NCBI GenBank assembly: GCA_003232155.1 | Contig: QILY01000108.1 | Coordinates: forward strand, 1-8,563 | DNA length: 8,563 nucleotides | Direction: 5' to 3' | Source: Maribacter sp. | Lineage (GTDB): Bacteria; Bacteroidota; Bacteroidia; Flavobacteriales; Flavobacteriaceae | In this document: positions 1 through 6,979 of the stretch, in pieces | Layout: every line of letters starts with the position of its first letter | How positions within the stretch are numbered: position 1 is the first letter of the stretch | Program-made: the position numbers and the translations under genes | The notes under the pieces: generated by a model | The model's database searches: none | What the model was told of the DNA's origin: nothing | The model's input: the letters and a program-made list of their open reading frames with translations, nothing else

Positions 1-922
1 TTTTACTATCACCATCTGCATGAATCCCTGCAGTTTGCGTAAAAACATTATCCCCAACAATAGGTTTATTAGCAGGAATTCCAAAGCCGGTAAAGGCAGA
101 GACCAGTTTGCTTACTTTGTAAAGAGAAGCCTCGTTTACTCCAATTTCAACATCTGTTAAAAAATCATTGATTACGGCTATGGCACTTGCCATGGGAGTA
201 TTGCCAGCACGTTCACCCATTCCGTTCACGGTAAGGTGTAAGCCGTGACAACCTGCTTTTACAGCTTCCATAATATTAGCAACGCCTAAGTCATAGTCGT
301 TATGACCATGAAAGTCAAAATGGAGGTTGGGATAACGGATTACGATTTCTGAAATGAAATCAAAAGTTTCTTTATAAGTAAGAATACCAAGTGTATCTGG
401 TAATAAAATTCTTTTTACAGGTTGTGTAGCTAGAAAATTTAAAAATTGAAAAACGTAATCTTTAGAATTACGCATTCCGTTACTCCAATCTTCTAAATAT
501 ATATTATTGATAATGCCTTTTTTTCGGGCTGCTTCAAAAATTTCAGCTATTTCAGAAAAATGTTGTTCAGGTGCTTTTTTTAGCTGGTGTTTTAGATGGT
601 TTAAAGAACCCTTGGTTAAAAGATTTTGGGATTTTGCCCCTACTTTTTCCATCCACTTTAAAGAAACCCCACCATCTACAAAGGTCAAAACTTCAATGCG
701 ATCCAAATAATTTTTAGTGGCGGCCCATTCGGTAATTTGTTGCACTGCTTGCAGTTCACCTTCAGAAACTCGTGCCGAAGCCACTTCTATACGGTCTACT
801 TGTAGTTCATCTAACAATAACTTAGCAAGCGTAAGTTTTTCAGATGCAGAAAAAGATACCCCAGAGGTTTGTTCCCCGTCACGCAGGGTGGTATCCATGA
901 TCTCCAGTTTTCTTTTTTTCAT
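1..922 (-). CDS. cimA: 2-isopropylmalate/citramalate synthase family enzyme (LeuA/CimA-like), C-terminus cut by window edge
   Basis: This is a DRE-TIM acyltransferase that condenses acetyl-CoA with a 2-oxo acid, in the cytoplasm. The frame is open from the ATG at 922 to the window edge, giving 307 codons of an expected ~500; the rest of the catalytic part and the regulatory domain lie outside. Visible motifs are TTLRDGEQ (residues 11-18; catalytic Arg14, metal ligand Asp15), LPDTLG (174-179), the metal-binding HGHND (205-209), NGMGERAGN (233-241) and GIHADGD (299-305). Blocks such as VDRIEVASARVS, NLLTKGS, YLEDWSNG and FTQTAG resemble, from memory, Leptospira citramalate synthase rather than classical LeuA. 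Leu79, Leu102 and Tyr142 fall where that enzyme has its pyruvate-pocket residues. It is third in a leuC-leuD-synthase cluster, 126 bp after leuD. A generic annotation would be 2-isopropylmalate synthase (leuA/leuA2). The family is certain; the substrate, pyruvate rather than 2-oxoisovalerate, is an inference. Confidence 0.9.
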   Translation of the reverse strand, partial: MKKRKLEIMDTTLRDGEQTSGVSFSASEKLTLAKLLLDELQVDRIEVASARVSEGELQAVQQITEWAATKNYLDRIEVLTFVDGGVSLKWMEKVGAKSQNLLTKGSLNHLKHQLKKAPEQHFSEIAEIFEAARKKGIINNIYLEDWSNGMRNSKDYVFQFLNFLATQPVKRILLPDTLGILTYKETFDFISEIVIRYPNLHFDFHGHNDYDLGVANIMEAVKAGCHGLHLTVNGMGERAGNTPMASAIAVINDFLTDVEIGVNEASLYKVSKLVSAFTGFGIPANKPIVGDNVFTQTAGIHADGDSK

Positions 923-1002
923 TGTATTAGTTTTTCCGTTATTGCAAGCACAATGTGGCAATCTATTTAAGCTTAGTGCTTGGTCTGAACAGTTTGCCAT
1001 GT

Positions 1003-1031
1003 GGCGGTATTTACTTTTTGCAAATACGGCC
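1003..1031 (-). other. Stem-loop in the leuD-synthase spacer
   Basis: Two 10-nt arms (plus strand 1003-1012 and 1022-1031) pair with one mismatch around a 9-nt A/T-rich loop. A one-base bulge would let three more base pairs form outside (999-1001 with 1032-1034). In the leu transcript (minus strand) it would lie just after the leuD stop. No U-run follows it on that strand, so a classical terminator is unlikely. An RNA-stability or processing hairpin, or a remnant of a palindromic repeat, fits better. The pairing is seen directly; the role is inferred. Confidence 0.5.
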
Positions 1032-1048
1032 CATCGCAAAAATGCTTT

Positions 1049-1666
1049 TTATAGCGGTGTACTTTTAGCAAACTCCCCAATATCTTTTTTGATGTTCAGT
1101 AAATAATCAATATCATCAAAACCATTGGTCATATTGCCCTTTTTATAATCATTGATATCAAAATTTTCACTTTCCCCGGTTGCCAAAATCGTTACTTTTT
1201 GTTCTGGAAGACTCACTTCAAATTCCGTTTTGGGATCTGCTTCGATAGCAGTAAATATTTTCTGTAAAAACCCTGCACTAACTTGAACGGGTAGAACACC
1301 AATATTTAAGCAGTTGCCTCTAAAGATATCGGCAAAGAAGCTAGAGATTACGCAACGGAACCCATAATCATAGACTGACCATGCTGCATGTTCACGAGAA
1401 GAACCGGAACCAAAATTTTTACCTCCAACAAGTATTTTTCCAGAATACTTTGGGTTGTTGAGCACAAAATCTTTCTTAGGCGTATTGTCTTGATTGTATC
1501 TCCAATCACGAAAAAGATTGTCTCCAAAACCTTTACGTTCTGTTGCTTTTAGAAATCTAGCAGGTATAATTTGGTCAGTATCCACATTCTCTATAGGAAG
1601 TGGAACTGCTGTTGTTTTTAATATGTCGAATTTATCGTATGCCATTGCTAAGTTTTTTAATTTCAT
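1049..1666 (-). CDS. leuD: 3-isopropylmalate dehydratase small subunit (LeuD)
   Basis: This is the swivelling small subunit of isopropylmalate isomerase. With LeuC it converts 2-isopropylmalate to 3-isopropylmalate in leucine synthesis, and it can also act on citramalate in the pyruvate route to isoleucine. The 205-residue product is normal for bacterial LeuD. It shows VDTDQIIPARFL (28-39) near the N-terminus and the substrate-loop motif GKNFGSGSSREHA (82-94). The first ATG (1666) gives 205 residues. A second in-frame ATG at 1645 would start MAYDKF, which resembles many flavobacterial LeuD N-termini and is a credible alternative; neither has a clear Shine-Dalgarno sequence. It follows leuC on the same strand, but after an unusually long 192-bp spacer carrying repeats. 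No frameshift or missing motif is seen. Confidence 0.96.
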   Translation of the reverse strand: MKLKNLAMAYDKFDILKTTAVPLPIENVDTDQIIPARFLKATERKGFGDNLFRDWRYNQDNTPKKDFVLNNPKYSGKILVGGKNFGSGSSREHAAWSVYDYGFRCVISSFFADIFRGNCLNIGVLPVQVSAGFLQKIFTAIEADPKTEFEVSLPEQKVTILATGESENFDINDYKKGNMTNGFDDIDYLLNIKKDIGEFAKSTPL

Positions 1667-1675
1667 TTTACGAAC

Positions 1676-1689
1676 CTGCCTGTCGGCAG
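1676..1689. repeat. Small GC-rich palindrome in the leuC-leuD spacer
   Basis: CTGCC-TGTC-GGCAG is a perfect 5-bp stem with a 4-nt loop in otherwise AT-rich DNA, only 10 nt upstream of the first leuD ATG. The wider string CCTGCC...GGCAGATAGG looks like a degraded form of a CCTGCCTG/CGGCAGG palindrome that I recall recurring between genes in Bacteroidetes genomes. The hairpin is seen directly; membership of a dispersed family comes from memory and is untested. Confidence 0.45.
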
Positions 1690-1732
1690 ATAGGGGTGGA
1701 AATCTTTTTAATCTTTGTTTCAGGTTTCAACA

Positions 1733-1770
1733 GATTGCTTCGTCGCGAAAATGCTCCTCGCAAAGACGAG
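1733..1770. repeat. Dispersed short intergenic repeat (ATTGCGAGGAG...CGAAGCAATC-like)
   Basis: On the minus strand this reads CGTCTTTGCGAGGAG, an 11-nt middle, then CGACGAAGCAATC. That matches the general pattern of a short palindromic repeat scattered through many bacterial genomes (GTCATTGCGAGGAG...CGAAGCAATC). Internally TCGTC (1740-1744) pairs with GACGA (1765-1769), and GCGA (1745-1748) pairs with TCGC (1758-1761), making a hairpin. It sits between two genes for subunits of one enzyme. The pairing is visible; the family assignment rests on recall. Confidence 0.55.
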
Positions 1771-1771
1771 T

Positions 1772-1793
1772 TTAATCCCACCAGTGGGTTTAA
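1772..1793. repeat. Third palindrome in the leuC-leuD spacer
   Basis: TTAA-t-CCCAC-CA-GTGGG-t-TTAA is a near-perfect inverted repeat with one T-T mismatch per side, immediately next to the 1733-1770 repeat. It may be part of the same element or a separate hairpin in the leuC-leuD transcript. On the leu mRNA strand the downstream side has only a short, interrupted T-rich stretch, so I do not call it a terminator. Confidence 0.4.
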
Positions 1794-1858
1794 TTTCCCG
1801 TATTCTTACATCGAAATGATTAAAGGTTTTTTTCTTTTCCATGCCTGAGGTTATTGAC

Positions 1859-3274
1859 TTAAGCTGTTTCTAACTTCATTAACTCTCTCGGGTCAGTAAC
1901 CTTACCCGTAACCGCTGCTGCTGCTGCAACTAAAGGGCTCGCTAATAAGGTTCTTGAACCTGGTCCTTGTCGCCCTTCAAAGTTTCGGTTAGATGTACTT
2001 ACCGCTAATTTTCCGGCAGGTACTTTATCATCGTTCATGGCCAAACAGGCCGAACAACCTGGTTCGCGAAGTTCAAAACCAGCTTCCGTAAGAATATCCA
2101 ATATCCCTTCTTCTTTTATGGCCGTTACTACTTTATGACTTCCTGGAACTAACCATGCGGTAACATTATCAGCCTTTTTCTTTCCTTTTATAATAGATGC
2201 AAAAGCTCTAAAATCTTCAATTCTTCCATTTGTACAACTTCCTAAGAAAACAAAATCAATTGGTTTTCCTAGCATCGAATCACCTTCATCAAATCTCATG
2301 TACTGTAATGACTTCTTATAGGTTGCTGTTCCACCTTGTACAGCATCAGCATTTGGAATATTCTTAGAAATACCCATACCCATTCCTGGATTGGTACCGT
2401 AAGTAATCATCGGTTCAATTTGAGAACCATCAAAAGTTAATTCTTTATGGAATTCGGCTCCTTCATCGGTATATAATGTTTGCCAATAATCCATTGCAGT
2501 ATTCCAAGCTTCTCCTTTTGGTGTAAACTCCCTTCCTTTTATATAATGAAATGTAGCTTCATCAGGCGTAATCATACCACCACGAGCACCCATTTCTATA
2601 CTTAGATTACAAACCGTCATACGACCTTCCATGGTCATATTTTTAAATACATCACCAGCATACTCTACAAAATAGCCAGTAGCACCAGATGTAGTTAATT
2701 GCGATATAATAAAAAGAGCGACATCTTTTGGGCTAACTCCGTATTGAAGCTCTCCAGTAATATTAATGCGCATACTCTTTGGTTTAGGCTGCATAATACA
2801 TTGGGTAGCCATAACCATTTCTACTTCAGAAGTGCCGATACCAAAAGCAATAGCTCCAAAAGCACCGTGGGTTGATGTATGTGAATCCCCACAAACAATA
2901 GTAGCGCCAGGTTGTGTAATTCCGTATTCAGGACCAACAACGTGTACAATACCATTTTTCTCGTGCCCTAAGCCCCAGTATGAAATACCATATTCATTGG
3001 CATTTTTTTCTAGCATTCTCAACTGATTGGCCGAAAGGGGATCTTCAACAGGTAAGTGCTGATTGATGGTTGGGGTGTTATGATCAGCCGTTGCAAAAGT
3101 CTTTTCAGGATACATAAGCCGAATGCCCCTGTTCTTTAAACCTAAAAAAGCAACAGGACTCGTTACCTCATGTACCATATGGCGGTCTATAAACAATACG
3201 TCAGGACCGTTTTCAATTTGATGGACAACGTGTGAATCCCACACTTTATCAAATAATGTCTTTTTTGAACCCAT
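1859..3274 (-). CDS. leuC: 3-isopropylmalate dehydratase large subunit (LeuC)
   Basis: This aconitase-family [4Fe-4S] protein is the large subunit of isopropylmalate isomerase. It pairs with LeuD and catalyses isomerisation of 2- to 3-isopropylmalate, and usually also the citramalate step where that pathway exists. The 471-residue length is normal. The three cluster-ligating cysteines are present: Cys347 in FLGSCTNGR, and Cys407 and Cys410 in PGCSACLAMN. Other family blocks are GDSHTSTHGAFGAIAFGIG (129-147) and STSNRNFEGRQGPG (426-439). The ATG at 3274 starts MGSKKTLFDKVWDSHVV, a normal N-terminus; the upstream GAAAGA is at best a weak ribosome site. It is the first gene of the minus-strand cluster and diverges from the DUF2911 gene, so the cluster promoter should lie in 3275-3521 unless transcription starts elsewhere. 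The reading frame is intact. Confidence 0.98.
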   Translation of the reverse strand: MGSKKTLFDKVWDSHVVHQIENGPDVLFIDRHMVHEVTSPVAFLGLKNRGIRLMYPEKTFATADHNTPTINQHLPVEDPLSANQLRMLEKNANEYGISYWGLGHEKNGIVHVVGPEYGITQPGATIVCGDSHTSTHGAFGAIAFGIGTSEVEMVMATQCIMQPKPKSMRINITGELQYGVSPKDVALFIISQLTTSGATGYFVEYAGDVFKNMTMEGRMTVCNLSIEMGARGGMITPDEATFHYIKGREFTPKGEAWNTAMDYWQTLYTDEGAEFHKELTFDGSQIEPMITYGTNPGMGMGISKNIPNADAVQGGTATYKKSLQYMRFDEGDSMLGKPIDFVFLGSCTNGRIEDFRAFASIIKGKKKADNVTAWLVPGSHKVVTAIKEEGILDILTEAGFELREPGCSACLAMNDDKVPAGKLAVSTSNRNFEGRQGPGSRTLLASPLVAAAAAVTGKVTDPRELMKLETA

Positions 3275-3295
3275 AATCTTTCAATTCTAAGCTAA

Positions 3296-3303
3296 CAAAG
3301 CTA
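3296..3303 (-). promoter_or_regulatory. Candidate -7 box (TAGCTTTG) for leuC
   Basis: On the minus strand this reads TAGCTTTG, an exact fit to the Bacteroidetes -7 consensus TAnnTTTG, 21 nt before the leuC ATG. It would give a very short 5' UTR. I found no TTG at the usual ~19-21 nt upstream, so this is a weak call and could be chance in AT-rich DNA. No leader peptide, T-box or other riboswitch was recognisable upstream. Confidence 0.25.
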
Positions 3304-3521
3304 AGCAAAGAAGGGGTTTTTATGAAATTATTGTCACAAAAAATACGATGTTCAACAAGCTTAAATTGAAACAAGTTACCTGTATAGTTTAACACTCCAC
3401 AACCTGAATTTAACAGAATCATAACGATTAGTTATCTTTTCTAAACCTACTTTAGCAGCGACCAATTCTGTAGAAGAATTGAACCAAAATATAGTAATCA
3501 ACTAATACTAACATATTGAGA

Positions 3522-4625
3522 ATGAAACACATTAAAATTTTCTTTAGCTTTATTTTTTTATGCCTTACTACAATAGTATCGGCACAACTAACATTACCTG
3601 CCAGTAGCCAAGAGGCAAAAGTAACTCAAAGAGTGGGTATTACAGATATTACCATTCATTACAATAGGCCGTATGTAAAAGGGCGCGAAGTATGGGGAGC
3701 ACTTGTACCTTATGGGTTTAATGATCTAGGATTTGGCACTTCTAAATCAGCACCATGGCGTGCTGGAGCGGATTACAATACTACGATTGAATTTTCACAT
3801 GATGTGAAAATTGAAGGTAATGATGTAAAAGCAGGTAAATATGCCCTATTTTTCGCTATAGAAGAGAGCGGTGACGTTACTGGTATTCTTTCAGGCAATA
3901 CTACCTCATGGGGAAGTTATTTCTACGATGAAAAAGAAGATGTACTTCGATTTAAGACCACTGCTAAAGATGTTGAAGATCTAACTGAATTATTGACCTA
4001 TGAATTCAATACAGTTGATGCTACAAGTACGGTTGCTTCTTTAATATGGGAAAAGAAAGAGATACCCTTTAAAATAGAAGTTGATGTGCAGGCCATTGTT
4101 ATGGAAGGAATAGCTAATGATTTGCGTAATCCTAAAAGTTTTCAGCAGTCAACTTGGGATCAAGCAGCTAACTATGCTTTTAGAGCTGGTGATATGGATA
4201 AGGCTTTGGAATGGGTGAACGCTTCTATAAGTGGACAGTTCTTCAGTAAGGAATCGTTCTCAAACTTATCTCTAAAATCACGAATTTTAGCAAAGCAAGG
4301 CAAAACACAAGAGGCTACTGGTCTTTTAGATAAAGCAGTGGCAATGGGTACCGCTAGTGAGGTATATGGTGCTGGAACACAATTGATAGGGACCGATAAC
4401 GATAAGGCACTTTCCATTTTAAAAAATAACGTAAAGAAAAATAAAGGTGCTTGGCCCAGTAATTTTGGATTGGCAAGAGCCTATTCTGCAAAAGGCGATT
4501 ACAAAAATGCTATTAAGTCAATTACGAAGTCAATGGCTAATGCTCCAGCAAATTTTAAGCCTAGAATGGAAGCGAATTTAGAACGATTGAAAAAAGGAGA
4601 AGATATTAACAAGCCTGCGAATTAA
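3522..4625 (+). CDS. Secreted DUF2911 protein with C-terminal TPR-like repeats
   Basis: The 367-residue protein has unknown function. Residues 1-21 form a signal peptide (basic start, hydrophobic core, VSA then Gln), so it is probably exported to the periplasm. A DUF2911 domain follows, with characteristic stretches HYNRPYVKGREVWG (46-59), PWRAGADYNTTIEF (78-91) and AGKYALFF (104-111). From about residue 215 there are helical TPR-like units: one with AFRAGDMDKALEWVNAS, one with LAKQGKTQEATGLLDKA, and one with ARAYSAKGDYKNAIKSITKS near 318-337. I start at the ATG at 3522; an in-frame TTG at 3516 would add only two residues and is less likely. The gene is monocistronic: it diverges from leuC and is closed by a strong terminator. 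TPR repeats suggest protein binding, but no substrate or partner can be named. The domain call comes from recognition and was not searched. Confidence 0.88.
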   Translation: MKHIKIFFSFIFLCLTTIVSAQLTLPASSQEAKVTQRVGITDITIHYNRPYVKGREVWGALVPYGFNDLGFGTSKSAPWRAGADYNTTIEFSHDVKIEGNDVKAGKYALFFAIEESGDVTGILSGNTTSWGSYFYDEKEDVLRFKTTAKDVEDLTELLTYEFNTVDATSTVASLIWEKKEIPFKIEVDVQAIVMEGIANDLRNPKSFQQSTWDQAANYAFRAGDMDKALEWVNASISGQFFSKESFSNLSLKSRILAKQGKTQEATGLLDKAVAMGTASEVYGAGTQLIGTDNDKALSILKNNVKKNKGAWPSNFGLARAYSAKGDYKNAIKSITKSMANAPANFKPRMEANLERLKKGEDINKPAN

Positions 4626-4653
4626 TACTTTCAAGCTTAAAAGATATGACTTG

Positions 4654-4681
4654 GCCCTACTTTGAAAAGTGGGGCTTTTTT
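4654..4681 (+). terminator. Intrinsic terminator of the DUF2911 gene
   Basis: GCCCTACTT (4654-4662) pairs over 9 bp, with one G-T wobble, with AAGTGGGGC (4667-4675) around a TGAA tetraloop, and a run of six T follows (4676-4681). It starts 28 nt after the stop codon. The T-tract overlaps the complement of the recG stop codon (4680-4682). On the minus strand the hairpin has no downstream T-run, so it probably acts mainly on the plus-strand transcript. Confidence 0.93.
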
Positions 4682-6785
4682 AACTTATATAATTCCAAAT
4701 ATTCTTGTACTTCACCAATTGGGCATAGGCATGCCGAATCACCAAATTATCAGGTTTTTCCATTACAAGGTCGTTTTTTAGAAGCCGAATAGCATAATAG
4801 CGCGCGGTTTTTAAAATATCATTGTCTTTTACGATATCTGCGATTTTCAAGTTTAAAACGCCACTTTGTTGCGTGCCCATAATATCACCGGGGCCACGAA
4901 GTTTTAAATCTACTTCTGCAATTTCAAATCCGTCATTGGTACGTACCATGGTTTCTAATCTTGTTTTTGCTTCATTTGATAGTTTATGGCTTGTCATAAG
5001 AATACAAAAACTTTGGTCGGCACCACGACCAACACGACCTCTTAGCTGATGTAACTGAGAAAGGCCAAAACGTTCGGCACTTTCAATTATCATAACCGAT
5101 GCGTTTAGAACGTTTACACCGACTTCAATTACCGTAGTTGCCACCATAATTTGTGTTTCGCCTTTTACAAAACGGGCCATTTCAAAATCTTTATCGGCAG
5201 GTTTCATTTGTCCGTGGACTATAGATATCTGGTAATCAGGTAGGGGAAAGTCACGAGCAATACTCTCATAACCATCCATCAAATCTTTATAATCCAATGC
5301 TTCTGATTCTTGTATTAATGGATATACAATATAGATCTGCCTTCCTTTTTTGATTTCATCCCGTATAAATTGAAAAACCTTCAACCGGTTTGAATCATAG
5401 CGATGTACTGTTTTAATGGGTTTTCTATCAGGAGGAAGCTCATCAATAACCGATATATCTAAATCTCCGTATAAACTCATAGCTAAGGTTCTAGGAATTG
5501 GTGTTGCGGTCATTACCAAAATATGTGGCGGAAATTCGTTTTTATGCCATAATTTAGAACGTTGCGCTACCCCAAAACGATGTTGCTCATCAATAATAGC
5601 GAGCCCTAGGTTCTTATATTGCACTTTATCTTCCAATAGAGCGTGGGTGCCAATTAAAATATGAAGCTCGCCACTTTCCAATTGTTCGTGAATAATCTTT
5701 CGAACAGATTTTTTTACCGAGCCAGTTAATAACGAACAACTGATTCCTATTTTATCAAGTAATTCTTTGATACCAAGATAATGTTGATTGGCCAAAATTT
5801 CAGTAGGCGCCATTAAGCAAGCCTGATACCCGTTGTCAATAGCCAATAGCATGATCATTACGGCAACAATGGTCTTTCCTGAACCAACATCGCCTTGTAA
5901 TAAACGGTTCATTTGGGCATTACTACCTAAATCGGTTCTAATTTCTTTAATCACCCGCTTTTGGGCCCCTGTAAGTTCAAATGGTAAATGGTCTTTATAA
6001 AATTCATTGAAGAGTTCGCCCACTTGATCAAAATTGAAACCTTTTATTTTCTTTTTATGCAGCATATTTTTCGCAATGAGCTGCATTTGTATATAAAATA
6101 GTTCTTCAAATTTTAAACGAAACTGAGCTTTTGCCAGCAGTTCTTGATTTTTAGGAAAATGGATGTTAAAAAGTGCATCACTTTTGGGTAATAATTTTAA
6201 TTCGTGTAAAATGCCATCAGATAAAGTTTCTGAAAATTCACCTTTGGTATCCATGAACAATTGCTGAATCAATTTACTGATTGCGCGATTGGTAATGCCC
6301 TTATTACTCAGTTTTTCAGTAGATGGGTATATGGGCTGCATGGCAATTTTCAAGCCTTGGTCATGATTCGCCTGCAATTCGGTTTCTGGGTGCGGCATTG
6401 AAATTTTTCCGTTATACCAATTGCATTTTCCGAATATCACATAGGGTGTGTTCAATTTAAGGTTTTCACGAATCCATTTTTGTCCCCTAAACCAAACTAG
6501 TTCCATTTCACCTGTATCATCAATAAATTTAGCAACTAAACGAGTTCCTTTTTTCTGTTCTACTGTTTTAATATTGATGATTTTACCCACTATTTGCACA
6601 TCTGCATTACTACGCTGTAATTGACCGATTTTGTAATATTGGGTTTTGTCAATATACCTATTCGGAAACAGGTTCAATAGATCCTGATAGGTTTGAATAC
6701 CTAGCTCCGATTGCAAAGTTTCAGCCCTATTGGGACCTACACCTTTTAAGTATGTAATAGGAGTTTGTAAGTAATTAGCATTCAT
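4680..6785 (-). CDS. recG: ATP-dependent DNA helicase RecG
   Basis: This superfamily 2 helicase remodels stalled replication forks and branch-migrates Holliday junctions in the cytoplasm. The 701 residues match the usual RecG length. The N-terminal wedge/OB-fold region begins with a YLKGVGPNRAETL segment (12-24), and an OB-like stretch runs from about 60 to 135. The motor domains carry Walker A GDVGSGKT (298-305), MAPTEILANQH (325-335), the DEQH box (399-402), TATPIPRTLA (426-435), and the RecG-typical GLSQLHQLRGRVGRG (574-588), followed by GDIMGTQQSG (633-642) near the C-terminus. The start at 6785 gives a standard N-terminus, and there is no evident Shine-Dalgarno sequence. It converges with the DUF2911 gene and diverges from the aminopeptidase gene, so it is probably transcribed alone. 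The frame is intact. Confidence 0.98.
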   Translation of the reverse strand: MNANYLQTPITYLKGVGPNRAETLQSELGIQTYQDLLNLFPNRYIDKTQYYKIGQLQRSNADVQIVGKIINIKTVEQKKGTRLVAKFIDDTGEMELVWFRGQKWIRENLKLNTPYVIFGKCNWYNGKISMPHPETELQANHDQGLKIAMQPIYPSTEKLSNKGITNRAISKLIQQLFMDTKGEFSETLSDGILHELKLLPKSDALFNIHFPKNQELLAKAQFRLKFEELFYIQMQLIAKNMLHKKKIKGFNFDQVGELFNEFYKDHLPFELTGAQKRVIKEIRTDLGSNAQMNRLLQGDVGSGKTIVAVMIMLLAIDNGYQACLMAPTEILANQHYLGIKELLDKIGISCSLLTGSVKKSVRKIIHEQLESGELHILIGTHALLEDKVQYKNLGLAIIDEQHRFGVAQRSKLWHKNEFPPHILVMTATPIPRTLAMSLYGDLDISVIDELPPDRKPIKTVHRYDSNRLKVFQFIRDEIKKGRQIYIVYPLIQESEALDYKDLMDGYESIARDFPLPDYQISIVHGQMKPADKDFEMARFVKGETQIMVATTVIEVGVNVLNASVMIIESAERFGLSQLHQLRGRVGRGADQSFCILMTSHKLSNEAKTRLETMVRTNDGFEIAEVDLKLRGPGDIMGTQQSGVLNLKIADIVKDNDILKTARYYAIRLLKNDLVMEKPDNLVIRHAYAQLVKYKNIWNYIS

Positions 6786-6789
6786 TCTA

Positions 6790-6820
6790 CTAAATTAGGG
6801 GTAAAGAAATAAAGGTGCAA
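6790..6820 (-). promoter_or_regulatory. Candidate recG promoter, close to the start codon
   Basis: On the minus strand a TTG (6820-6818), a 20-nt spacer and TAATTTAG (6797-6790) resemble the Bacteroidetes -33/-7 pair (TTG, then TAnnTTTG), with one mismatch in the -7 box. The box ends only 4 nt before the recG ATG. If real, the transcript would be essentially leaderless or would start inside the gene. Such motifs are frequent by chance in AT-rich DNA, so this is only a candidate. Confidence 0.25.
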
Positions 6821-6979
6821 GCGTGTAATTATTTTAGGCTCCTCCCATAGAAGAAGGAAGAGTTTGAAAACCCGAACCTTTATATTTATTACTTGACTTA
6901 AATCTTTGCGCCTTCCTTGCTTGTGGTTAAATAGTAAAGTCTTGAAACAATAATTGCAATTTTCGTTGAAAATGCTGAT

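Noticed and set aside
507..1106. Plus-strand frames at 507-710 and 717-1106
   Set aside because: They lie opposite the synthase gene and the leuD end; the minus-strand frame has clear family motifs, while these products resemble no known protein.
1772..1793. Terminator between leuC and leuD
   Set aside because: The hairpin lacks a proper downstream T-run on the minus strand, and termination here would cut LeuC from its partner subunit.
1494..1848. Plus-strand frames over the leuD start and leuC-leuD spacer
   Set aside because: They run across leuD antisense and through the repeats, with no domain-like sequence.
3275..3521. Possible leucine attenuator, T-box or riboswitch upstream of leuC
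   Set aside because: No leucine-rich leader peptide, T-box core or terminator/antiterminator pair could be recognised; only a weak -7-like box was found.
3516..3521. TTG start two codons upstream for the DUF2911 protein
   Set aside because: The ATG at 3522 directly begins a normal signal peptide; the TTG adds only two residues and has no ribosome site to favour it.
2766..5664. Short frames antisense to leuC (2766-3026), the DUF2911 gene (4172-4417) and recG (4822-5049, 5416-5664)
   Set aside because: Each is fully nested opposite a well-supported gene and shows no motif of its own.
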